A stretch of 64,000 nt of DNA from Clostridiaceae bacterium. GTDB lineage: Bacteria; Bacillota; Clostridia; Lachnospirales; Lachnospiraceae. The position numbers were made by a program, and so were the translations under genes. Position 1 is the first letter of the stretch. Each line of letters begins with the position of its first letter. Below are positions 24,431 to 34,033 of this stretch, one piece after another. The notes under the pieces are model-generated. The model did no database searches, was not told the origin of the DNA, and saw nothing but the letters and a program-made list of their open reading frames with translations. The stretch spans positions 16,668 to 80,667 of the forward strand of contig CAJSZV010000019.1 of NCBI GenBank assembly GCA_910574345.1, in the 5' to 3' direction.

Positions 24431-27400
24431 ATGGCAAGAAAAATGAAAACCATGGATGGTAATCAGGCAGCCGCACATGCGTCATATGCGTTTACCGAAG
24501 TAGCTGCTATGTATCCCATCACCCCATCTTCTGTTATGCCTGAGCATGTAGATGAGTGGGCAACAGAAGGAAGAAAGAACATCTTCGGACGTACGGTTCA
24601 GATTACGGAGATGCAGTCCGAGGCAGGTGCTGCAGGTGCTGTTCACGGCTCACTGGCTGCAGGCGCTCTTACGGCTACCTACACGGCTTCCCAGGGTCTG
24701 CTTCTGATGATTCCGAATCTGTACAAGATTGCCGGCGAGCAGCTTCCGGGCGTTATCAACGTATCCGCTCGTGCTCTGGCCAGCCACGCACTGTCTATTT
24801 TTGGTGATCACTCTGATGTATATGCATGCCGCCAGACCGGATGCGCTATGCTGTGCGAGTCCAGCGTACAGGAGGTTATGGACCTGACTGCAGTGGCTCA
24901 TCTGGCTGCAATCAAGGGCAAAGTTCCGTTTATTAACTTCTTCGACGGTTTCCGCACTTCCCATGAGATCCAGAAGATTGAGGCATGGGATTATGATGAT
25001 CTGGCTGAGATGGCTGACTGGGATGCCATCGCCGAGTTCCGCAAGCATGCTTTGAATCCCAACAATCCCTGCCAGAGAGGTTCCGCTCAGAACCCGGATA
25101 TCTTCTTCCAGGCAAGAGAGGCCTGCAACCCATACTATGATGCTCTTCCGGCAATTGTGCAGGAGTACATGGACAAGGTTAACGCCAAGGCCGGTACGGA
25201 TTACAAGCTGTTTAACTATTACGGTGCAGCGGACGCAGAGCATGTCATCGTTGCCATGGGTTCTGTGAACGACACCATTGAAGAGACCATTGACTATATG
25301 GCAAAAGACGGCGCCAAAGTAGGTGTTGTAAAAGTACGCCTGTACCGTCCCTTCTGTGCAGAAGCCCTTATCGCGGCTATTCCTGACACAGTAAAGAAGA
25401 TTTCCGTTCTTGACAGAACGAAAGAGCCCGGTTCCTTAGGCGAGCCTCTGTACCTGGATGTAGTTGCAGCCTTAAAGGGCAGCAAGTTCAACGATGTTGA
25501 GATTTATTCCGGACGTTACGGCCTTGGTTCCAAGGATACCACACCGGCTCAGATCGTAGCCGTATACGGCAACAGCGAGAAGAAGAGATTCACCATCGGT
25601 ATTGAGGATGACGTGACCAATCTGTCACTGACTCTGGGCGCTCCCCTTGTAACCACTCCTGAGGGAACCACCAACTGTAAGTTCTGGGGTCTGGGCGCTG
25701 ACGGTACTGTAGGCGCCAACAAGAACTCCATCAAGATCATCGGCGACAACACCGATATGTATGCACAGGCATATTTTGATTATGATTCCAAGAAGTCCGG
25801 CGGTGTGACTATGTCCCATCTGCGTTTCGGACACAAGAAGATCAAATCCACCTACCTGATCCATAAGGCTGACTTTGTAGCATGTCATAATCCGGCTTAT
25901 GTGAGAAAGTACAACATGGTTCAGGAACTGGTTGACGGCGGTACTTTCCTGCTGAACTGCTCCTGGAGCCCGGAAGAGCTGGAGACCCATCTGCCAGGCC
26001 AGATGAAGAAGTTCATCGCTGATCACAACATCAACCTCTATACCATCGACGGCGTGAAGATCGGTATCGAGACCGGCATGGGACCAACCCGTATCAACAC
26101 CATCCTTCAGTCCGCATTCTTTAAGCTGACCGGCATTATCCCTGAGGAGAAAGCCATTGAGCTCATGAAGGATGCCGCTCAGAAGACCTATGGCCGCAAG
26201 GGCGAGGACGTAGTTAAGAAGAACTGGGCAGCTATCGACGCAGGCGCACAGGGCGTTGTGAAGGTAGATGTTCCTGCAAGCTGGAAAGACTGCGCAGACG
26301 AAGGGCTTGACTACAAGGTAGTCACCGATGGAAGAAAAGACGTGGTTGATTTCGTTAACAATGTACAGACCAAGGTAAGCGCCCAGGAAGGCAACACCCT
26401 GCCTGTATCCGCATTCAAGGATTATGTGGACGGTTCCACGCCATCCGGTTCCGCTGCTTACGAGAAGAGAGGCATCGCGGTTAATGTTCCCGTATGGAAT
26501 CCTGACAACTGTATCCAGTGTAACTTCTGTTCCTATGTATGTCCTCATGCGGTTATCCGTCCTGTTGCCATGACAGAGGAAGAGGCAGCCAAGGCTCCTG
26601 AAGGAACAAGGACTCTGGCTATGACAGGTATGCCTCAGTACAAGTTCACCGTATCCATCTCTGCACTTGACTGTACAGGATGCGGTTCCTGCGCTAACGT
26701 ATGTCCGGGCAAGAAGGGCGAGAAGGCTCTTACTATGGACAAGCTGGCTAACCATCTGGATGAGCAGCCTGTCTTCGACTTCGGATGCACCGTACCGGTG
26801 AAGACGGATGTGGTTGAGAAGTTCAAAGAGACTACGGTTAAGGGCAGCCAGTTCAAGCAGCCCCTCCTTGAGTTCTCCGGTGCATGCGCAGGCTGCGGCG
26901 AGACTCCTTATGCAAAACTCATCACCCAGCTGTTCGGCGACAGAATGTATATCGCCAACGCTACAGGATGTTCCTCTATCTGGGGCAACTCCTCACCGTC
27001 CACTCCTTACACCGTCAATGCCAAGGGCCAGGGTCCTGCATGGGATAACTCCTTGTTCGAGGACAACGCGGAGTTCGGTTTCGGTATGCTTCTGGCTCAG
27101 AACGCCATCCGTGACGAACTGAAGGAGAAGGTGGAGAAGGTAGCTGCCGATGAAAGAGCAAGTGAAGAAGTGAAGGCTGCCTGCAAAGAGTGGCTGGATA
27201 CCTTCGGCATCGGCGCTGTCAACGGCACGGCTACTAACAAGCTGGTTGCAGCTCTGGAAGGCATTGACTGCCCGACCTGCAAGTATATTGTAGACAACAA
27301 GAACTATCTGGCTAAGAAGTCCCAGTGGATCTTCGGCGGCGACGGATGGGCTTATGATATCGGTTTCGGCGGCGTTGACCATGTACTGGCAAGCGGCAAG

Positions 27401-27967
27401 GATATCAATATCATGGTATTTGATACCGAGGTTTACTCCAACACCGGCGGACAGTCCTCCAAGGCTACCAAGACCGGCGCTGTTGCTCAGTTCGCAGCAG
27501 GCGGCAAGGAGACCAAGAAGAAAGATCTGGCAAGCATCGCCATGTCCTATGGTTATGTATATGTGGCTCAGATCTCCATGGGTGCAGATATGGCTCAGAC
27601 GGTTAAGGCTATCGCCGAGGCAGAGGCTTATCCGGGTCCGTCCTTAATCCTGGCTTACGCTCCATGTATCAACCACGGCATCAAGAAGGGTATGAGCAAG
27701 GCTCAGACCGAGGAGAAGCTGGCTGTTGAGACTGGTTACTGGAATAACTTCCGCTACAACCCGGCTGCAGAGAACAAGTTCACTCTGGACAGCAAGGCTC
27801 CGAAGATGGAAGGATATCAGGAATTCTTAAAGGGCGAGGTTCGTTACGCATCCCTGGCTATGAAGAATCCTGAGAGAGCAGCAAAACTCTTCGCTAAGAA
27901 TGAGGCTGAGGCTAAGGAGAGATATGAGTATTTGTCCAAGCTGGTTGCTCTGTACGGTAATGAATAG
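24431..27967 (+). CDS. nifJ: Pyruvate:ferredoxin (flavodoxin) oxidoreductase, single chain
   Basis: 1178-residue enzyme converting pyruvate and CoA to acetyl-CoA, CO2 and reduced ferredoxin, the main fermentative pyruvate route of clostridia. Domains in order: pyruvate-binding N-domain (AYPITPSS-type block AAMYPITPSSVMPEH near residue 26), gamma domain, CoA-binding region, two [4Fe-4S] sets (CIQCNFCSYVCP near 693 and CTGCGSCANVCP near 747), then the TPP domain with CAGCGETPYAKL, ATGCSSIWG and GGDGWAYDIGFGG near 977, plus the proximal-cluster cysteines. Length is full. Codon use is strongly biased as in highly expressed genes. It has AGGAGG, its own promoter, a dyad in the leader and a terminator: a monocistronic unit. 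Confidence 0.97.
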   Translation: MARKMKTMDGNQAAAHASYAFTEVAAMYPITPSSVMPEHVDEWATEGRKNIFGRTVQITEMQSEAGAAGAVHGSLAAGALTATYTASQGLLLMIPNLYKIAGEQLPGVINVSARALASHALSIFGDHSDVYACRQTGCAMLCESSVQEVMDLTAVAHLAAIKGKVPFINFFDGFRTSHEIQKIEAWDYDDLAEMADWDAIAEFRKHALNPNNPCQRGSAQNPDIFFQAREACNPYYDALPAIVQEYMDKVNAKAGTDYKLFNYYGAADAEHVIVAMGSVNDTIEETIDYMAKDGAKVGVVKVRLYRPFCAEALIAAIPDTVKKISVLDRTKEPGSLGEPLYLDVVAALKGSKFNDVEIYSGRYGLGSKDTTPAQIVAVYGNSEKKRFTIGIEDDVTNLSLTLGAPLVTTPEGTTNCKFWGLGADGTVGANKNSIKIIGDNTDMYAQAYFDYDSKKSGGVTMSHLRFGHKKIKSTYLIHKADFVACHNPAYVRKYNMVQELVDGGTFLLNCSWSPEELETHLPGQMKKFIADHNINLYTIDGVKIGIETGMGPTRINTILQSAFFKLTGIIPEEKAIELMKDAAQKTYGRKGEDVVKKNWAAIDAGAQGVVKVDVPASWKDCADEGLDYKVVTDGRKDVVDFVNNVQTKVSAQEGNTLPVSAFKDYVDGSTPSGSAAYEKRGIAVNVPVWNPDNCIQCNFCSYVCPHAVIRPVAMTEEEAAKAPEGTRTLAMTGMPQYKFTVSISALDCTGCGSCANVCPGKKGEKALTMDKLANHLDEQPVFDFGCTVPVKTDVVEKFKETTVKGSQFKQPLLEFSGACAGCGETPYAKLITQLFGDRMYIANATGCSSIWGNSSPSTPYTVNAKGQGPAWDNSLFEDNAEFGFGMLLAQNAIRDELKEKVEKVAADERASEEVKAACKEWLDTFGIGAVNGTATNKLVAALEGIDCPTCKYIVDNKNYLAKKSQWIFGGDGWAYDIGFGGVDHVLASGKDINIMVFDTEVYSNTGGQSSKATKTGAVAQFAAGGKETKKKDLASIAMSYGYVYVAQISMGADMAQTVKAIAEAEAYPGPSLILAYAPCINHGIKKGMSKAQTEEKLAVETGYWNNFRYNPAAENKFTLDSKAPKMEGYQEFLKGEVRYASLAMKNPERAAKLFAKNEAEAKERYEYLSKLVALYGNE

Positions 27968-27984
27968 TAACAATTAACCGGCAT

Positions 27985-28027
27985 AACGCCGTGTCATTCC
28001 TGAAAAGGGATTGACACGGCGTTTTTT
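27985..28027 (+). terminator. Rho-independent terminator of nifJ
   Basis: Stem AACGCCGTGTCA (27985-27996) with TGACACGGCGTT (28012-28023), 15-nt partly paired loop and a run of six T. Lies 17 nt after the stop codon. Confidence 0.93.
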
Positions 28028-28037
28028 CTGTGCTATA

Positions 28038-28062
28038 ACTGTATTAATTAAATTAATACAGT
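28038..28062 (+). promoter_or_regulatory. 25-bp perfect palindrome, probable GntR(YtrA) operator
   Basis: ACTGTATTAATT (28038-28049) and its exact reverse complement (28051-28062) flank one central base. It precedes the GntR gene by 34 nt. YtrA-type regulators bind AT-rich dyads of this kind over their own promoters, so autoregulation is the natural inference. Confidence 0.7.
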
Positions 28063-28096
28063 AGAAACACTGTTGTATGGAAAGGAGGTCTCAGGT

Positions 28097-28477
28097 TTGA
28101 TTATACTGGATTACAGGGACAGAAGACCTATCTATGAGCAGATTATGGAGCGGTTTCAGGAATTGATGATGTCCGGAGGCTTGAAGCAGGATGAGAAGCT
28201 TCCATCTGTGCGGAGCCTGGCCATGGAGTTGTCTATTAATCCCAACACGATTCAGAGAGCCTATGCGGAGCTGGAAAGACAGGGCTATATCTACTCAGTA
28301 AAAGGAAAGGGAAGCTTTGTGACGGATAACAGCGTCTTAAAGGACAGTAAAAAGCAGGTGGTTCTAAAGCGGCAGGAGGAGACGGCCCTTGAGGCTCTGC
28401 TCCTGAATGTGGAAAAGGAAAAGCTGAAGGACATCATTGATAAGATTTATGACAGGGGAGGGAAGAGTGATGATTGA
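28097..28477 (+). CDS. GntR-family transcriptional regulator, YtrA subfamily
   Basis: 126-residue one-domain-plus-tail regulator. Winged helix: YRDRRPIYEQIMERFQELMM, LPSVRSLAMELSINPNTIQR and YIYSVKGKGSFV; the short effector-free tail (about 50 residues) is typical of the YtrA group. Translation starts at TTG 28097, seven nt after AAAGGAGGT, giving the usual family N-terminus. It heads an operon with an ABC ATPase and permease, overlapping the ATPase by 8 nt, and probably represses the operon through the 25-bp palindrome upstream. Confidence 0.9.
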   Translation: MIILDYRDRRPIYEQIMERFQELMMSGGLKQDEKLPSVRSLAMELSINPNTIQRAYAELERQGYIYSVKGKGSFVTDNSVLKDSKKQVVLKRQEETALEALLLNVEKEKLKDIIDKIYDRGGKSDD

Positions 28478-29369
28478 GACGAAGAACCTGACGAAGCGGT
28501 TCGGGGATATTGTGGCTGTGGATCACATTGATGCGGTCATAAAGGACGGAAGCGTCTTTGGACTCATCGGAACCAACGGAGCAGGTAAGAGTACGTTTCT
28601 CAGGATGCTCAGTGGAGTCTTAAGACCTGACGAGGGGACCGTAACCATTGACGGAAAAGAAGTATTCGAGAATACCTTGATAAAGTCCAGATTTTTTTAT
28701 ATTTCCGACGACCAGTATTTTTTTAACAATGCCACGCCGAAAGAGATGATGGACTTTTACCGCACCGTGTATCCGGAATTTGACAATAATCGGTTTCACC
28801 ATCTGATGAAAAGCTTTGAATTGGATGAAAGGCGGAAGATCAATACATTTTCCAAAGGCATGAAGAAGCAGGTGTCTGTCATCTGCGGCGTCTGTGCCGG
28901 GACGGATTATCTCTTCTGTGACGAGACTTTTGACGGACTGGACCCCGTTATGCGTCAGACCGTTAAGAGTATTTTTGTGGGAGATATGGAGGAACGGAAC
29001 TTAACGCCGATTATTGCATCCCATAACTTGAGGGAACTGGAGGATATCTGTGATCATGTAGGCCTTCTGCACAAGGGAGGAATCCTTTTGTCCAGAGACC
29101 TTGAAGATATGAAGCTGAATATTCATAAGATACAGTGCGTTCTTCTGCCGGGGACAGAGCCGGAAGATATAAAAGATCTGGATATTATGAAGATTGAACG
29201 CCGGGGAAGTTTGTGTACCCTGACAGTGCGGGGGACCAGGGAAGAGATCGAGGCGGGAATCGCTGCCTATGAACCTGTATTTGCGGAGATCATCCCTCTG
29301 ACCCTGGAAGAAATATTCATTAGTGAAACGGAGGTGGCGGGTTATGACATCAAGAAGCTTGTGCTTTAA
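28470..29369 (+). CDS. ABC transporter ATP-binding protein
   Basis: 299-residue ATPase of the ABC-2/YtrB-like group. Walker A is GTNGAGKST near residue 38, the signature is the degenerate FSKGMKKQ usual in this group, and Walker B is YLFCDETFDGLD. ATG 28470 is chosen; GGGGAGGG lies upstream and the longer frame has no site. Pairs with the permease that follows (26-nt overlap) and is controlled by the GntR gene before it. Probably exports an envelope-active compound or lipid; the substrate is unknown. Confidence 0.9.
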   Translation: MIETKNLTKRFGDIVAVDHIDAVIKDGSVFGLIGTNGAGKSTFLRMLSGVLRPDEGTVTIDGKEVFENTLIKSRFFYISDDQYFFNNATPKEMMDFYRTVYPEFDNNRFHHLMKSFELDERRKINTFSKGMKKQVSVICGVCAGTDYLFCDETFDGLDPVMRQTVKSIFVGDMEERNLTPIIASHNLRELEDICDHVGLLHKGGILLSRDLEDMKLNIHKIQCVLLPGTEPEDIKDLDIMKIERRGSLCTLTVRGTREEIEAGIAAYEPVFAEIIPLTLEEIFISETEVAGYDIKKLVL

Positions 29370-31542
29370 ATTAATGAGGGAAGATTTAAAACGCCGGGTA
29401 TGGACCATAGCTCTGACCATATTAAGCTTTCTGTTTACTCTTTTGGTTCCCGCGGCCTTAAAGAGCGGTTCCTATCTGGACGAAATGGCCCATGGGAACC
29501 TGGAGGCGTATCAGAAGATAAGACTTATGGAGCGAATGACAGAAGTTGTGGGTATGAACGGAGTGGTGGTCACCATGCTTTTGGTGCTGTCCGTGGTATG
29601 GGCCCTGTCAGGGTTTCGCTACCTCCACAACAGCAGGCAGGTGGACTTCTACCACAGCATTCCTGTTAAGCGTCACCAGCTTTTCCTGGCACAGTATTTT
29701 AACGGACTCCTGGTTCCCGCGGTTTTCTATCTCATAGCCCAGGGAGCTTCCGTGGCTCTGATTTTGAGAACCGGTATCGGAGCGGAGATCCTGGGCAGTA
29801 CTCCGTGGCGCATGTTTCTTGTGAATATGGTATACTATGGATTGATGTACACTACTACGGTGATTGCTATGATGATGACAGGCAATCTTGTGGTGGCGCT
29901 TCTCGGAACTTCGGTATTCTGCGGTTACGGGCCGGCGGTGATTATGCTGATCATAGGGTATCAGGAAGAGTGGTTTCACACGATTTACAGGACAGAGGAA
30001 CAGGGAAGGGCATTTCTGAGAGCCATCAACTATTCTTCGCCCTTTGCCAATTATATGCTGGCTCTGGGAGATTTTAGTTCCAATACTCTGGGAGCTAGGC
30101 AGATTCTGGGAGCGGTGGCAGCGACCACAGCTTTAGGAGTTCTGGCTTACGGACTTTACCAGCTCCGCCCCTCTGAGGCAGCGGGAAGGGCCATGGCTTT
30201 TAAAAGGACCCGGACTCCAATTAAACTGCTCATTGCCCTTCCGGTGGCAGTGGTGTTCAGTATCTTTTTTTACGAACTTCGCAGCACCCTTGCATGGGGA
30301 ATCTTCGGTGCTGTCTGCGGTTCCGTGCTGACCTGCTGTCTCATGGAGATTATTTATCATTTTGATTTCCGAAAACTATTCGCCAACTGGATACACATGG
30401 CCGGCTGCTGTCTGGCATCTGTCCTCCTTCTTTTGGCAGGGATGTATGACTGGTACGGATATGACTCTTATATTCCGAAAGCCACAGATGTAAAGTCGGC
30501 AGCAGTCGTTATAGGATATACAGATAGTTGGATCACCTATGGAAAGCCTGAAACTTATATAGATTCCCAGGGCATGGAGAACTACAAATGGGGGTATGAA
30601 GGTGTTTGGGATTACCAGTTTAAGCATATGGAACTTACGGATCTGTATCCCGTCATGGAGCTGGCAAAAAAAGGCGTGGAGGAAGATCAGGCAAGGCGGG
30701 CGGAGAAAGATTTCAGATGGGGATATGGAAGAGAGCGGTATATTATTGGGTTTAGGCTTAATAATGGGAAAACCATATATCGTCAGTACTATCTTCCTTT
30801 AGATGAAGGAACGTTGGAAGCAAGGGCCATGATTCATGACTCCAGGGAGTATAAAAAAGGCGTTTATCCGCTGCTGGAGCAGATGCCTGCGGATACCGCT
30901 TCCGTATATTTCCAGCAGTACAACCAGCAGTATGCCCTTGACTTGGACCAGGATGAGAAAACACATCTTTTGGCTGTTTATCAGAAGGAACTGGAAGAAC
31001 TGACCATGGCCCGGAGAGAGGAAGAACTGCCTGTGGGAAGCATTCAGTTCAGGACTGCGGAGCATGACCATGCGATCACCCAAAATCAGAACAATAGTAA
31101 TTCCACGGCGGATATAGAAGGCCGGTGTTATTATCCTGTATACCCGTCCTTTACAAGAACTCTGGAGATCATAGAGAAGGCCGGAGTGTCCATAAAACCC
31201 TTGAACAGTGATGATATTGTAAGTATTGATGTCCAGTATTACTGGGTCGGCGATGATGTAGAAAAGTCGCGGGAGGATAAAGAGGGAGAGTTGATCAGCT
31301 ATCGCAGTGCCGAAGAGATAGAAGCCCTGCTTCCTGCTCTGGTCTACCGGGATTACCTGAATTTCAATGAGTATTATGAAATAGCTCCTGCAGGCAATGT
31401 GGATGTTATGGTGAGCTTTGCAGTGCCCAGAGTGAATTCCTATGGAAGCCGCAGCAGTTTTAATTTCCAGATCGACTTAAACAGGCTTTCTGATGAGGAC
31501 ATTGAGAGATTCGAATTTTACGGAGAAAAAAGTTATGATTGA
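29344..31542 (+). CDS. ABC-2-type permease with large C-terminal extracytoplasmic domain
   Basis: 732-residue membrane partner of the preceding ATPase. About six helices occupy residues 20-270 (SALSGFRYLHNSRQVDFYHSIPV-type loop, here RYLHNSRQVDFYHSIPVKRH, is characteristic), about three more span 290-375, and then some 350 hydrophilic residues follow, from YDSYIPKATDVKS to the end. The soluble tail is much longer than in simple ABC-2 permeases and may sense a ligand at the cell surface. ATG 29344 has GGAGGTGG upstream. Confidence 0.82.
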   Translation: MTSRSLCFKLMREDLKRRVWTIALTILSFLFTLLVPAALKSGSYLDEMAHGNLEAYQKIRLMERMTEVVGMNGVVVTMLLVLSVVWALSGFRYLHNSRQVDFYHSIPVKRHQLFLAQYFNGLLVPAVFYLIAQGASVALILRTGIGAEILGSTPWRMFLVNMVYYGLMYTTTVIAMMMTGNLVVALLGTSVFCGYGPAVIMLIIGYQEEWFHTIYRTEEQGRAFLRAINYSSPFANYMLALGDFSSNTLGARQILGAVAATTALGVLAYGLYQLRPSEAAGRAMAFKRTRTPIKLLIALPVAVVFSIFFYELRSTLAWGIFGAVCGSVLTCCLMEIIYHFDFRKLFANWIHMAGCCLASVLLLLAGMYDWYGYDSYIPKATDVKSAAVVIGYTDSWITYGKPETYIDSQGMENYKWGYEGVWDYQFKHMELTDLYPVMELAKKGVEEDQARRAEKDFRWGYGRERYIIGFRLNNGKTIYRQYYLPLDEGTLEARAMIHDSREYKKGVYPLLEQMPADTASVYFQQYNQQYALDLDQDEKTHLLAVYQKELEELTMARREEELPVGSIQFRTAEHDHAITQNQNNSNSTADIEGRCYYPVYPSFTRTLEIIEKAGVSIKPLNSDDIVSIDVQYYWVGDDVEKSREDKEGELISYRSAEEIEALLPALVYRDYLNFNEYYEIAPAGNVDVMVSFAVPRVNSYGSRSSFNFQIDLNRLSDEDIERFEFYGEKSYD

Positions 31543-31589
31543 CATTCCCGGACAGACAGGATAAGATTATCCTAAAGGAGGGATTGTCC

Positions 31590-32066
31590 ATGGCATTTTT
31601 TGATGATTTAAGCAAGACCCTTAGCGATAAGGGAAAAGAAGCCGCACACAAGGCTAAGGAGGCAGCGGGAGTACTGCAGATGAAGACTCAGATTGCCTCA
31701 GAGAAGAGCAAGCTGAAAGAACTGTACGGAGCAGTGGGTGTTCTCTATTACAAAAAGCATCGGGATGACGAAGACAACGAATTTGCAGATCTGTTCAAGG
31801 AGATCGGCAATGTTCTCACCAATGTGGCGGTTATGGAAGAGAAAGTCCAGGAGATGGAAGGAAGCTTAGTCTGCCCTAATTGCAAGAAAGTGATGAAGAA
31901 AGGCTCCGCTTTCTGCAGCAAGTGCGGCACATCTCTTAAGACAGAAGAAGAGCTGCAAAAAGACCAGGACATTACAGAAGACATGAACCCGACAGAAGAA
32001 GACATGGAAGAGATTCCCGCCGCGGAGGACGGAATCTTTGCAGAAGACGAGACAGAGAATTCGTAA
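31590..32066 (+). CDS. Zinc-ribbon protein with coiled-coil N-terminus
   Basis: 158-residue soluble protein. Residues 1-95 are helical and probably coiled coil (starts MAFFDDLSKTLSDKGKEAA). A zinc ribbon follows, CPNCKKVMKKGSAFCSKCG (CxxC...CxxC) near residue 95-113, and then a very acidic Glu/Asp tail. ATG 31590 has AAAGGAGGG upstream. Lies 47 nt after the permease with no intervening terminator, so it is likely the last gene of that operon. Function unknown. Confidence 0.8.
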   Translation: MAFFDDLSKTLSDKGKEAAHKAKEAAGVLQMKTQIASEKSKLKELYGAVGVLYYKKHRDDEDNEFADLFKEIGNVLTNVAVMEEKVQEMEGSLVCPNCKKVMKKGSAFCSKCGTSLKTEEELQKDQDITEDMNPTEEDMEEIPAAEDGIFAEDETENS

Positions 32067-32092
32067 CGGAATCGTTGCGGGCCTAAAACCGG

Positions 32093-32130
32093 AAACCGGA
32101 ACTTATCCATAGAAGGAAGTTCCGGTTTTT
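32093..32130 (+). terminator. Rho-independent terminator after the GntR/ABC/zinc-ribbon operon
   Basis: Perfect 12-bp stem AAACCGGAACTT (32093-32104) with AAGTTCCGGTTT (32117-32128), then T run to 32130. Confidence 0.9.
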
Positions 32131-32154
32131 GTGTCATAGGGGACTCACGCTTTT

Positions 32155-33036
32155 TTACTCCCCAAGTTTATAAGTGACAACTCCGAAGACAAGTGCCAGA
32201 ATCACGCTTAACAGAATGGTCCCTGCTCCCAGAATAGAGAGCTGTCCCAAGGCTCCTGTATTATAAAAGATGGCAAAGGGTGATGCCGCAATCAGTCCAA
32301 GGATGGCACAGTAAGTCTGGATTCCGAACTTTTGAAAGAGAAAGGTGATCAGCTTGGCAATGAGGAAGATGCCGAGAAGAACACCGATACCGAAAGGCAT
32401 AAGGAGCGCGAAACCGTGAATCAGTCCGCCTATGTCAAATGCTTTCAGAGAATCTAAAAAGGACTTAATGGTGTTGATGATGCCGTAATAGTATCCGAGA
32501 ATCATCATAACCAGGGAACCGCTGACTCCGGGAACCACCATGGTAGCGGAGGCGATAACGCCTACAAGGAACAGGGAGGCAATGGTTCCGGGAGTGATGG
32601 AAAAGGTCTTAAGAACCTCATCATCCGCATTCATCATGGGGAGCAGGATGGCCACGGCAAAAAGGATGAGAAATGCCAGTACCGCACTGACGCCGATCTT
32701 TGAGGAATTCTTCTCAAGCTCTTTTTTCAGGGAAGAAATGAGAACCGGAACCCCGCCGAGAATCAGTCCCACAAAGGCCATGCAGGTCACGAAGGTGTGG
32801 CGGCTTAACAGATATTCGATTATATAGGTAAAACATACGATACCCATTCCGCATCCGAGAATAATGGGAAACAGGGTGCGGGCGCTTTTTTTCCAGTCCT
32901 TTAAAAGAGCTGATATGGAAGAGATCAGCTTGTCATAGATCCCTAAGGAGACTGCCATGGTTCCGCCGCTGACTCCGGGAATAATGTTGGCGATGCCTAT
33001 GAGCATGCCTTTTATAATATCTAAGATAAATGTCAT
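32155..33036 (-). CDS. popT: DUF368 membrane protein, PopT-type polyprenyl-phosphate transporter
   Basis: 293-residue membrane protein with about 9-10 helices and two copies of the family signature: IANIIPGVSGGTMAVSLG near residue 18 and MVVPGVSGSLVMMILG near 170, reflecting an inverted duplication. DUF368 proteins are established as polyprenyl (undecaprenyl) phosphate flippases that recycle the lipid carrier of wall and polysaccharide synthesis. The start at 33036 (AGAGG upstream) is chosen over 33102 because the promoter at 33073-33102 lies between them. Gene symbol follows that literature; identity is by family only. Confidence 0.85.
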   Translation of the reverse strand: MTFILDIIKGMLIGIANIIPGVSGGTMAVSLGIYDKLISSISALLKDWKKSARTLFPIILGCGMGIVCFTYIIEYLLSRHTFVTCMAFVGLILGGVPVLISSLKKELEKNSSKIGVSAVLAFLILFAVAILLPMMNADDEVLKTFSITPGTIASLFLVGVIASATMVVPGVSGSLVMMILGYYYGIINTIKSFLDSLKAFDIGGLIHGFALLMPFGIGVLLGIFLIAKLITFLFQKFGIQTYCAILGLIAASPFAIFYNTGALGQLSILGAGTILLSVILALVFGVVTYKLGE

Positions 33037-33072
33037 AATCAAACCTCTTTTCTGCGTATGGACACGCTCTTT

Positions 33073-33102
33073 ATTATAAAGTCCTCCTTCTGTATTTGTC
33101 AA
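33073..33102 (-). promoter_or_regulatory. Promoter of DUF368 (popT) gene
   Basis: On the minus strand TTGACA (33102-33097), 18-nt spacer and TATAAT (33078-33073). It lies 37 nt from the chosen start codon and excludes the longer open frame as start. Confidence 0.75.
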
Positions 33103-33127
33103 CCGAAATCAGGATTACAAACATGTT

Positions 33128-33143
33128 AAACTTGGGCAAGTTT
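33128..33143. promoter_or_regulatory. Short perfect dyad between popT and LytTR regulator genes
   Basis: AAACTTG and CAAGTTT flank GG. It lies in the 274-nt divergent intergenic region. Candidate regulator site; no family match. Confidence 0.3.
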
Positions 33144-33310
33144 GATGACATAACTGGCGGAGCAAACCGTCACTGTGTCACCCGGATTTTGTCGAAACAG
33201 CGTTTAAAATGATACCAGGGTCAAAAGGTTATGTATGACATGCCTGTATGGGGGCGCATGACTTTGGGAGCCGCAAACATGGAACCACACAGAAAGGACA
33301 GGTGAAAAGA

Positions 33311-34033
33311 ATGTGGTCAATAGCTATTTGTGACGACAACAGAAGGGTATGCTACAAGATGGAAGAGCTATTGGAGGCTTACTGTGAGGAAATGGAAATC
33401 GCCCTGGAGACAGAGATATTTCCTGATGGATTCCGTTTGTATGAGGAAATGACAAGAGGAAGTCATTACGATCTGATTTTCCTGGATGTGATTATGTTCG
33501 GGATGAATGGAATTGAGGTGGGAAGGCAGATCCGCCGAACATTTGATGGGGTGCAGCTGGTCTATATGACTTGTATTACAGGTCATGCGGATCTTATGAT
33601 TCCCAATCAGCCCATTGGATTTGTGAGAAAGCCCATACAAAAAGAGGAGGTATACAGAGCCATGGATGATGCCAGAAAGATAGGAAAGCAGAACAGGACA
33701 TGGTTTTTGTACAAAAAGCACAGGATGACATATCAGGTGTCCTACAGAGAAATTTTGTATTTTCAGAGTCTGGGAAGAAAGGTGGAGATACACACGTCAG
33801 ACGGTGTAAGCGAGTTTTACGGGAAACTCTCAAGTCTTATGGAAGAGGGACTTCCCAAGCAGTTTGTTCAAATTCATCAGTCTTATATCATTAACCGGGA
33901 CTATATCAGCTGTTTTGGAAACGGAAGAGTCTATCTTCGGGGACATAAGGGATATTTTAACGTGAGTCAGCCTTACCGCCAGGCGGCGACGCAGCAGATT
34001 GGGAGTTCTCCCATGTCGGATTTTGTCAAATAA
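33311..34033 (+). CDS. LytTR-type response regulator (orphan)
   Basis: 240-residue two-domain regulator. The receiver has MWSIAICDDN (acidic pair), the phospho-acceptor Asp in IFLDVIMFGMNG near residue 58 and the conserved Lys in FVRKPIQ. A LytTR DNA-binding domain follows (YREILYFQSLGRKVEIHT, FVQIHQSYIINRDYI), as in AgrA/VirR-type regulators. ATG 33311 is chosen with AGGTGAAAAG upstream. No histidine kinase or peptide gene is adjacent, so it is an orphan here. Divergent from popT. Confidence 0.9.
   Translation: MWSIAICDDNRRVCYKMEELLEAYCEEMEIALETEIFPDGFRLYEEMTRGSHYDLIFLDVIMFGMNGIEVGRQIRRTFDGVQLVYMTCITGHADLMIPNQPIGFVRKPIQKEEVYRAMDDARKIGKQNRTWFLYKKHRMTYQVSYREILYFQSLGRKVEIHTSDGVSEFYGKLSSLMEEGLPKQFVQIHQSYIINRDYISCFGNGRVYLRGHKGYFNVSQPYRQAATQQIGSSPMSDFVK

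Noticed and set aside
25625..26755. 376-codon open frame on the minus strand opposite nifJ
   Set aside because: Shadow of the strongly codon-biased nifJ gene; no ribosome site and no recognisable domain.
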